Below are positions 6,170 to 11,132 of a stretch of 11,132 bases of DNA, piece after piece. Both the position numbers and the translations under genes were made by a program. Under the pieces are notes generated by a model that saw only the letters and a list, made by a program, of their open reading frames with translations, ran no database searches and was not told the origin of the DNA. Each line of letters starts with the position of its first letter. Position 1 is the stretch's first letter. Source of the DNA: Pseudomonadota bacterium (GTDB lineage Bacteria; Pseudomonadota; Alphaproteobacteria; Sphingomonadales; Sphingomonadaceae); assembly GCA_023386135.1 (NCBI GenBank), contig JAEWKG010000213.1, forward strand, positions 1-11,132, given 5' to 3'.

Positions 6170-6850
6170 ATGCGCATCCTGATCGTCGAGGACGAGCCGA
6201 CCCTCGGCAAGCAGCTCAAGTCGACCCTCGAGCAGACCGGCTATGCGGTCGACCTGTCGACCGACGGCGAGGACGGGCACTTCCTGGGCTCGACCGAGGA
6301 ATACGACGCGGTGATCCTCGACCTCGGCCTGCCCGAGATCGACGGCCTGACCGTCCTGGGCATGTGGCGCAAGGAAGGCCGCAAGTTCCCGGTGCTGGTG
6401 CTCACCGCCCGCGATAGCTGGTCGGACAAGGTCGCCGGGCTCGACGCGGGCGCCGACGATTACCTCGCCAAGCCGTTCCAGACCGAGGAACTGATCGCCC
6501 GTCTGCGTGCGCTGATCCGCCGCGCCTCCGGCAATACCTCGAGCGAACTCACCGCCGGGCCGGTGCGGCTGGATACCCGCTCGGGCCGGGTCACGCTCGA
6601 CGGCGAGCCGGTCAAGCTGACCGCGCAGGAGTACAAGCTGCTCTCGTACCTGATGCACCACAAGGGCAAGGTGGTCAGCCGCACCGAGCTGATCGAGCAT
6701 ATCTACGACCAGGATTTCGACCGCGATTCCAACACGATCGAGGTCTTCGTCACCCGCATCCGCAAGAAGCTGGGCGCGGACGTCATCACCACCATCCGTG
6801 GCCTCGGCTACAGCCTCGACGACCCCGACGGCCAGCCCCGCGCCAACTGA
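6170..6850 (+). CDS. OmpR/PhoP-class response regulator (FeuP-like)
   Basis: 226-residue cytoplasmic transcription factor. Receiver domain 1-118: acidic pocket E7/D8, phospho-acceptor D51 (VILDLGLPEIDGL), T79 in VLVLTARDSWSDKVAGLDAG, and K101 in DDYLAKPF, all intact. Winged-helix DNA-binding domain about 128-218: DGEPVKLTAQEYKLLSYLM, then GKVVSRTELIEHIYDQDFDRDSNTIEVFVTRIRKKL and a closing ITTIRGLGYSL wing. The pattern matches the PhoP/FeuP/QseB branch. ATG 6170 has AGGGA at 6155-6159 with 10-base spacing. It sits 96 bases after the PepSY-like gene, and the kinase frame overlaps or closely follows its end, so regulator and kinase are almost certainly one operon. Targets cannot be read from the sequence beyond the likely box at 5731-5745. 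Confidence 0.92.
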   Translation: MRILIVEDEPTLGKQLKSTLEQTGYAVDLSTDGEDGHFLGSTEEYDAVILDLGLPEIDGLTVLGMWRKEGRKFPVLVLTARDSWSDKVAGLDAGADDYLAKPFQTEELIARLRALIRRASGNTSSELTAGPVRLDTRSGRVTLDGEPVKLTAQEYKLLSYLMHHKGKVVSRTELIEHIYDQDFDRDSNTIEVFVTRIRKKLGADVITTIRGLGYSLDDPDGQPRAN

Positions 6851-8270
6851 TCCTGCGCCTTCGGGCGGCCGCGCGGCCGATCCGCAAGCGCCGGTGACGG
6901 TTGGGAAAGGGGCGCCGCCGGAAGGACCCCAGCACACCGGCAGCCTGTCGCGGCGCATCCTGCTGATCGCGTTCGGCTGGATCACCTTGCTGCTGCTCGC
7001 GGGCGGCTTCGCGCTCGACCGCACGCTGACCAATCTCGTCGAGCAGAACTTCGACGAGCAGCTCGAATACCTGCTCAACTCGATGCTGGTCTCGGCCGAG
7101 ATCGGGCCCGACGGCGAGGTCTATTTCAACCGTACGATCGGCGAGCCGCGCTTCCTCGAGCCCAACAGCGGGCTCTATTTCCAGATCAGCGCGCCGGGGC
7201 AGGAAGGCTACCCATCGCGCTCGCTGTGGGACCGGACGCTCGCCGTGCGCGCCGATACCTCCGACGCGCGGCTGCACTTCTACGACAGCGACCAGTTTGC
7301 GGGCGAGCCGCTGCGCATCGTCGAGCGGACGGTGCTGCTGCCCTACAGCAAGGCGCACTGGACCTTCGCGGTGGCCTCCGCGCGCGACCAGCTCAACGAA
7401 CAGATCCAGCGCATCCGCTCGATCCTGATCTGGAGCTTCCTCGTCCTCGGACTGGGTCTGTTCGGGATGGCGATGCTGCAGACCTGGTACGGCCTCAGCC
7501 CCCTGCGCCGCGTGCGGCTGGCGATCCAGCACATGCGCTCGGCCGGCATCAACCACGTCTCCGATCCGCTGCCGCTCGAGGTCCGTCCGCTGGTCGACGA
7601 ATTGAACGGCCTCCTCGCCCATTCCGAGAAGCAGGCCGAGGAAGCGCGCACCCACGCCGGCAACCTCGCCCACGCCTTGAAGACCCCGCTGACGGTGATC
7701 AACAACGCCGCGACCGCCAAGTCGCCCGATCTCGCCGATACCGTGATCCGCGAGGCGGGGACGATCCGCCGCCACGTCGACCACCACCTCGCCCGCGCCC
7801 GCGCGGTCGGGCGCCGCGCCGTGGGCCACGCGAGCACCCCGGTGTGCGAAAGCGCGGAGGCGGTGCGCCGCGCGGTCGAGCGCCTCTATCCCAACGTCCG
7901 CTTCGACCTCGACGGCAACCGCCAGGCGCGGGTCGCGATCGAGCGCCAGGACCTCGACGAGATCCTCGGCAACTTGATCGAGAACGCCGCCAAGTACGGC
8001 GGCGGCAGCGTGTTCGTGACCGTCGATGCGGAACCGGCCGAAAAACAATGCATCGTCTGGGTCGAGGATGACGGCATGGGCATCCCCGACGAGGAACGCG
8101 TCCGCATCTTCGACCGCGGTGCGCGGCTCGATACGGGCAAGCCGGGCACCGGCCTCGGCCTCGCGATCGTGCGCGACGTGGCGGAAATCTACGGCGGCGG
8201 GGTGACGCTGGGCGAGAGCGAGGACCTGGGCGGGCTGCTGGTCCGGCTGAGCCTGCCCAGAGCCGGATAA
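6798..8270 (+). CDS. PhoQ/FeuQ-class sensor histidine kinase
   Basis: Up to 490 residues, inner membrane. Order: N-terminal Ala/Pro/Thr-rich stretch (1-48), TM1 about 54-73, periplasmic sensor about 74-208 (GLYFQISAPGQ, RSLWDRTLAV), TM2 about 209-229, HAMP-like linker, and the HisKA box NLAHALKTPLTVI with H292. The ATPase follows: N box LGNLIENAAKYG with N396, G1 DDGMGIPDEE (424-433), G2 GTGLGLAIV (450-458). The AHALKTPL H-box is typical of PhoQ/FeuQ kinases, which sense envelope conditions. The start is uncertain: the frame opens at GTG 6798 inside the regulator gene (53-base overlap), while GTG 6894 would remove 32 low-complexity residues and leave a 43-base gap. Neither has a clear ribosome site. 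It ends 8 bases from the convergent chorismate mutase gene. Confidence 0.9.
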   Translation: MASATASTTPTASPAPTDPAPSGGRAADPQAPVTVGKGAPPEGPQHTGSLSRRILLIAFGWITLLLLAGGFALDRTLTNLVEQNFDEQLEYLLNSMLVSAEIGPDGEVYFNRTIGEPRFLEPNSGLYFQISAPGQEGYPSRSLWDRTLAVRADTSDARLHFYDSDQFAGEPLRIVERTVLLPYSKAHWTFAVASARDQLNEQIQRIRSILIWSFLVLGLGLFGMAMLQTWYGLSPLRRVRLAIQHMRSAGINHVSDPLPLEVRPLVDELNGLLAHSEKQAEEARTHAGNLAHALKTPLTVINNAATAKSPDLADTVIREAGTIRRHVDHHLARARAVGRRAVGHASTPVCESAEAVRRAVERLYPNVRFDLDGNRQARVAIERQDLDEILGNLIENAAKYGGGSVFVTVDAEPAEKQCIVWVEDDGMGIPDEERVRIFDRGARLDTGKPGTGLGLAIVRDVAEIYGGGVTLGESEDLGGLLVRLSLPRAG

Positions 8271-8278
8271 ATGGCTGG

Positions 8279-8569
8279 CTAGCCTTCGCGCGCCTTTTCG
8301 TGGTGGCGGATGACTTCGTCGATCACGAAGCGGATGAACTTCTCGCTGAATTCAGGGTCGAGCTGCGATTCCTCCGCCAGAGAGCGCAGGCGCTGGATCT
8401 GGGCCGCCTCGCGCGCCGGGTCGGCCGGGGGAAGTTGGGCCTTGGCCTTGTACTCGCCCACCGCCTGGGTGATGCGGAAGCGTTCGGCGAGGATGTGGAT
8501 CAGCGCGGCGTCGATGTTGTCGATGCTCTTGCGATAGGCGGCGAGGGTCGGATCGGGCGCGGCGGTCAT
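8279..8569 (-). CDS. chorismate mutase, AroQ class
   Basis: 96-residue all-helical enzyme that converts chorismate to prephenate for Phe/Tyr synthesis in the cytoplasm. Against the E. coli P-protein mutase domain (from memory, ungapped), the key residues line up: R13 (E. coli R11), R30 (R28, in LAERFRIT), K41 (K39, in GEYKAK), D50, R53 and E54 (D48, R51, E52, in ADPAREAAQ). The position of E. coli Gln88 is H90 in VIRHHEK. Size is right for a stand-alone AroQ domain with no prephenate dehydratase or dehydrogenase attached. An isochorismate-pyruvate lyase (PchB-like) role is a less likely alternative. ATG 8567-8569 is the natural start; an upstream extension of the frame runs into the divergent neighbour and looks non-coding. 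No clear ribosome site. Convergent with the kinase gene, divergent from the prenyl synthase gene. Confidence 0.87.
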   Translation of the reverse strand: MTAAPDPTLAAYRKSIDNIDAALIHILAERFRITQAVGEYKAKAQLPPADPAREAAQIQRLRSLAEESQLDPEFSEKFIRFVIDEVIRHHEKAREG

Positions 8570-8596
8570 CGTGAGGCGGCAGCTTAGCGGCGATTC

Positions 8597-8613
8597 CGCG
8601 CTTGCCAAGCGCG
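8597..8613. promoter_or_regulatory. perfect 17-bp palindrome between chorismate mutase and prenyl synthase genes
   Basis: CGCGCTTG-c-CAAGCGCG: 8-bp arms around one central base, in the middle of the 56-base divergent gap and ending 12 bases before the prenyl synthase ATG at 8626. The form and place fit an operator for a dimeric regulator, or a short hairpin in the 5' leader. No promoter elements could be assigned with confidence beside it. Confidence 0.4.
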
Positions 8614-8625
8614 CTGCAGCGCACC

Positions 8626-9657
8626 ATGTCGCACCCCATGAGCGCCGAGATCGTTCCGCTGAAACGCGCCGGCGCGCCCCAGCCATCGCTCGACCCGATC
8701 CTGGCGCTGACCGCCCAGGGCATGAACGCGGTCAACGCGGTGATCCTCGACCGCATGCAGTCGAAGATCCCGCTTATCCCCGCGCTCGCCGGACACCTGA
8801 TCTCGGGCGGCGGCAAGCGGCTGCGGCCGATGCTGACGCTCGCGGGGGCCGAACTCGTAGGCTACAACGGCACGCGCCACCACAAGCTGGCCGCGGCGGT
8901 GGAGTTCATTCACACCGCCACCCTGCTGCACGACGACGTGGTCGACGGCAGCGACCTCCGCAGGGGCAAGGCCGCCGCCAATATCATCTTCGGCAACCCC
9001 GCGACCGTGCTGGTAGGCGACTTCCTGTTCAGCCGCAGCTTCGAGCTGATGGTCGAGGACGGCAGCCTCAAGGTCCTCAAGATCCTTTCGGGCGCCAGCG
9101 CGGTGATCGCGGAGGGCGAGGTCGACCAGCTCACCGCGCAGCGCCAGATCGAGACCAGCGAGGAGCGCTACCTCGCGATCATCGGCGCCAAGACCGCCGC
9201 GCTGTTCGCGGCCGCCAGCCGCATCGCCGCGGTGGTCGCCGAATGCGACGACCGGCGCGAGCAGGCGCTCGACGACTACGGCCGCAACCTCGGCATCGCC
9301 TTCCAGCTAGTCGACGACGCGATCGACTACGATTCGGATGCGAGCACCATGGGCAAGGCGCGCGGCGACGATTTCCGCGAAGGCAAGATGACCCTGCCGG
9401 TGATCCTCGCTTATGCCCGCGGAGACGAGGCCGAGCGCAAGTTCTGGCAGGCCGCCATCGCCGGCCACCGCGAAGGCGACGAGGCCCTTGCCGAGGCGAC
9501 CCGCCTGATCGCCAGGCACGACGCGCTCGAGGCGACCCGCGAACGCGCGCGGCACTTCGCGCAGCGGGCAATCGACGCGCTGTCGATCTTCCCCGACGGC
9601 GCCGCGCGCTGCGCGATGGCGCAGGCCGCAGAGTTCGCGGTGGCGCGCGGGTACTAG
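8626..9657 (+). CDS. ispB: long-chain trans-polyprenyl diphosphate synthase (octa-/decaprenyl type)
   Basis: 343-residue soluble enzyme that extends a prenyl diphosphate with isopentenyl diphosphate to make the ubiquinone side chain. Motifs in order: GGGKRLRP (61-68, substrate binding), FIHTATLLHDDVVDGSDLRRG (94-114) with the first Asp-rich motif D103-D104-x2-D107, GDFLFSRSF (131-139), the K189-T190 pair, QLVDDAIDYD with the second motif D230-D231-x2-D234, and GDDFREGKMTLP (247-258). Ala98, five residues before the first Asp, and the near match to E. coli IspB around the motif indicate a long-chain product. C50 would be expected if the host uses ubiquinone-10 (inference). Start: ATG 8626 is reported; ATG 8638 (MSAEIVPL) is equally possible and neither has a clear ribosome site. 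Its TAG shares CTAG with the stop of the convergent lipoprotein gene. Confidence 0.92.
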   Translation: MSHPMSAEIVPLKRAGAPQPSLDPILALTAQGMNAVNAVILDRMQSKIPLIPALAGHLISGGGKRLRPMLTLAGAELVGYNGTRHHKLAAAVEFIHTATLLHDDVVDGSDLRRGKAAANIIFGNPATVLVGDFLFSRSFELMVEDGSLKVLKILSGASAVIAEGEVDQLTAQRQIETSEERYLAIIGAKTAALFAAASRIAAVVAECDDRREQALDDYGRNLGIAFQLVDDAIDYDSDASTMGKARGDDFREGKMTLPVILAYARGDEAERKFWQAAIAGHREGDEALAEATRLIARHDALEATRERARHFAQRAIDALSIFPDGAARCAMAQAAEFAVARGY

Positions 9658-10247
9658 CTGACCGGCACCATCAGGTGCGCGTAAGGCGTGCCCGCCCACA
9701 TCACATACGGAACCGATGTATCGGGCGCCGCTCCTGACGGATGGCCCTCCAGCGCCTTGGCCGAGCCGACGATCATCAGGTGCGGGCCGGTCTTGATCCA
9801 GTCGCCGCCTGTGGTCGGCGCGGTCGCATAGGGATCGGTGTTGCTGGCGTCGGTGCCGCCGGCGAGCATGTACATGACGCCAGGCTGTTCCGCCGGCGGC
9901 GCCGCCTTGCTCACCCACGCCATGGTCCACGCCATGGCGTTCTTGTCCATGCACATCGGATCGGGGCCGGGCGTGGCGGGGTTGTCGGGCATGCAGGTGA
10001 AGCCGTTGGTACCGGCGCGCAACTGGGTCATCTTGCCGGCTTCATCCATCGTGATGATCGCCGCCTTCTGGGCGATCGCGGCGGGCGCGGCCGCCATCGC
10101 GCTGGCGATCGGGTCCTTGTGATCGACGGCGTGCTCGGGAGCGGAATTCGCTTGCGCCGCCGGCGCATCGTCGCGGTGGGCGCCGTGGCAGCTTGCGAGC
10201 GCAACGAACGATGCGGCGACGGCAACTCTGAGCAATGGAATAGCCAT
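9654..10247 (-). CDS. methionine-rich predicted lipoprotein of unknown function
   Basis: 197-residue exported protein. A signal peptide ends in the lipobox L17-A-S-C20, so it is probably lipid-anchored. After an Ala/Pro/His-rich spacer (about 21-60) comes a compact domain: AAIITMDEAGKMTQLRAGTNGFTCMPDNP (62-90), DPMCMDKNAMAWTMAW (96-111), GVMYMLAGGTDASNTDPYA (123-141), GGDWIKTGPHLMIVG (147-161), and the ending SVPYVMWAGTPYAHLMVPVS (178-197). C85 and C99 could form a disulfide. I recall similar unnamed proteins with the GTNGxTCMP, SNTDP and GTPYxHLM motifs in environmental bacteria, but know no function. It has 14 methionines, many in MxM-like clusters. Start: ATG 10245-10247 with a strong AGGAGG 5 bases upstream. 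Overlaps the prenyl synthase stop by 4 bases. Confidence 0.83.
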   Translation of the reverse strand: MAIPLLRVAVAASFVALASCHGAHRDDAPAAQANSAPEHAVDHKDPIASAMAAAPAAIAQKAAIITMDEAGKMTQLRAGTNGFTCMPDNPATPGPDPMCMDKNAMAWTMAWVSKAAPPAEQPGVMYMLAGGTDASNTDPYATAPTTGGDWIKTGPHLMIVGSAKALEGHPSGAAPDTSVPYVMWAGTPYAHLMVPVS

Positions 10248-10252
10248 AGAGA

Positions 10253-10258
10253 CCTCCT
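10253..10258 (-). promoter_or_regulatory. ribosome binding site of the lipoprotein gene
   Basis: AGGAGG on the minus strand, 5 bases before ATG 10245-10247. It is the strongest Shine-Dalgarno in the window and suggests high translation. An upstream AGACCTC (10305-10311, minus strand) is exactly complementary to the GAGGTCT that contains part of it. Confidence 0.75.
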
Positions 10259-10355
10259 CTCCTGAGGGCGGCCCGGCGAGTCTCCCCTAGCACAAAACAG
10301 ACAAGAGGTCTGCGGCGATTGTCGGTCCGCCGGCGCGCACCTATGGCGGGCGCCC

Positions 10356-11132
10356 ATGCAACTGCCAGTGCACGCCGTCCTGCCCGATCTGCTTGCCGCG
10401 CTGCGCGAGCGGACCGCTGCGGTGTTGATTGCGCCGCCGGGGGCGGGGAAGACGACCGCGGTCGCGCCCGCGCTGATCGCGGAGCCGTGGTGCACGGGGC
10501 AGGTGATCGTCACCTCACCCCGCCGGGTCGCCGCGCGCGCGGCGGCGGAGCGGATGGCCGAGCTGATGGGCGAGAAGGCGGGCGAGACGGTGGGCTATCT
10601 GACCCGCTTCGACAGCCGCCAATCGGCGCGGACCCGCATCCTCGTCGTAACCGAGGCGATCCTGGTCAACCGGCTGCTCGAGGACCCTGAGCTGGTAGGC
10701 GTTTCGGCGGTGCTGTTCGACGAGGCACACGAGCGGCATCTCGATGGCGACCTCGGCCTCGCGCTGGCACTCGAAAGCCGCGCGGTGCTGCGCGAGGACC
10801 TGCGCGCGGTGGTTATGTCGGCGACGATCGACGGCGCGCGCTTCGCTCGGTTGCTCGGCGAGAACGCGCCGGTCATCGAAAGCGCGGGCAAGGCGTTTCC
10901 GCTCGAAATCAAATGGTTGGGATCGTCTCCTGACAAACGGCTGGAGGACGCGATGGCAGGCGCGATCCTGACCGCATGGCGGGAGACAGATGGCGATCTA
11001 CTCGCCTTCCTCCCCGGTGTCGGCGAGATCGAGCGGGTGCGCGAACGGCTGGAGGCGCGACTGCCCGACACCCCCATCCTGCCGCTTCACGGCCAGGTAG
11101 AGCCCGCCGACCAGCGCGCCGCCATCCGCCGC
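10356..11132 (+). CDS. hrpB: ATP-dependent helicase HrpB (5' part, cut by the window edge)
   Basis: First 259 codons of a DEAH-box helicase; the frame is open to the last base. HrpB enzymes are usually about 800 residues or more, so about a third is present. Visible motifs: N-terminal PVHAVLPDLLAAL (4-16), motif I APPGAGKTT (26-34), motif Ia TSPRRVAARAAAERMAE, VGYLTRF, TEAILVNRLLEDP, motif II DEAHERHLDGDLGLAL, motif III MSATIDGARFARLL, then the FLPGVGEIERV and ILPLHGQV stretches that mark HrpB. It acts on RNA or DNA in the cytoplasm; the physiological role is poorly known in most bacteria. ATG 10356 is the only in-frame ATG at the right place, and a nearby ATG at 10343 is out of frame. No strong ribosome site is seen. 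Divergent from the lipoprotein gene across 108 bases. Confidence 0.9.
   Translation, partial: MQLPVHAVLPDLLAALRERTAAVLIAPPGAGKTTAVAPALIAEPWCTGQVIVTSPRRVAARAAAERMAELMGEKAGETVGYLTRFDSRQSARTRILVVTEAILVNRLLEDPELVGVSAVLFDEAHERHLDGDLGLALALESRAVLREDLRAVVMSATIDGARFARLLGENAPVIESAGKAFPLEIKWLGSSPDKRLEDAMAGAILTAWRETDGDLLAFLPGVGEIERVRERLEARLPDTPILPLHGQVEPADQRAAIRR

Noticed and set aside
10250..10311. AGACCTC/GAGGTCT complementarity that could mask the lipoprotein ribosome binding site.
   Set aside because: A 7-bp match within about 60 bases is expected by chance fairly often, and it is not known whether the transcript starts early enough to include both halves.
10298..10312. CAGAC-aagag-GTCTG inverted repeat between the lipoprotein gene and hrpB.
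   Set aside because: Only 5-bp arms, no T-tract and no second copy; not enough to call an operator or terminator.
10028..10513. Minus-strand open frame across the lipoprotein start and hrpB.
   Set aside because: It runs through the strong AGGAGG, the signal peptide region and the HrpB motif I region in another frame and shows no coherent protein features.

Overview
The window is a GC-rich (roughly two-thirds G+C by eye), tightly packed bacterial chromosome segment. Its content fits an alphaproteobacterium, most likely Sphingomonadales (inference). The clues are a DUF6456 protein beside an XRE/S24-like regulator, a PepSY-like small exported protein ahead of a FeuP/FeuQ (PhoP/PhoQ)-type two-component system, a stand-alone AroQ-type chorismate mutase, and a long-chain polyprenyl diphosphate synthase suited to a ubiquinone side chain. 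No transposase, integrase, phage gene, CRISPR array, tRNA or rRNA is visible. No stretch without a gene exceeds about 110 bases.

Layout. (1) 1-1797: the possible tail of a + strand gene ends at 37. Facing it is a minus-strand pair, an XRE/S24-like regulator followed 9 bases later by a GT4 glycosyltransferase. (2) 1798-2357: a divergent DUF6456 gene, separated from the regulator by a short AT-richer spacer that carries a repeated 10-bp motif. (3) 2342-4885: a minus-strand pair, uup (ABC-F ATPase) followed by a CDP-alcohol phosphatidyltransferase whose end overlaps the end of the DUF6456 gene. (4) 4991-8270: a + strand run of a SIMPL-domain periplasmic protein, a PepSY-like exported protein, an OmpR-class response regulator and a PhoQ/FeuQ-class sensor kinase. 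(5) 8279-9657: chorismate mutase (minus) and polyprenyl diphosphate synthase (plus), divergent around a perfect 17-bp palindrome. (6) 9654-10247: a methionine-rich predicted lipoprotein of unknown function (minus). (7) 10356 to the edge: the first 259 codons of the helicase hrpB (plus).

How the genes work together. Most neighbours are unrelated housekeeping genes. The clearest functional unit is the PepSY-like protein plus response regulator plus kinase, which resembles the rhizobial FeuN/FeuP/FeuQ arrangement: a small periplasmic protein that restrains a PhoQ-like kinase. An 11-bp-period TTCA repeat just upstream suggests autoregulation. SIMPL, PepSY-like, kinase sensor and lipoprotein products all act in the envelope, but nothing in the sequence ties them into one pathway.

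Gene ends are unusually tight. All four convergent junctions either overlap or are separated by at most 8 bases, and two of them share one CTAG tetranucleotide as both stop codons. TAG is the commonest stop here although the DNA is GC-rich, and CTAG is nearly absent from gene interiors. I see no clear previously undescribed multi-gene system. The best leads are the Met-rich lipoprotein family, the FeuN-like module and the XRE/DUF6456 divergent pair.
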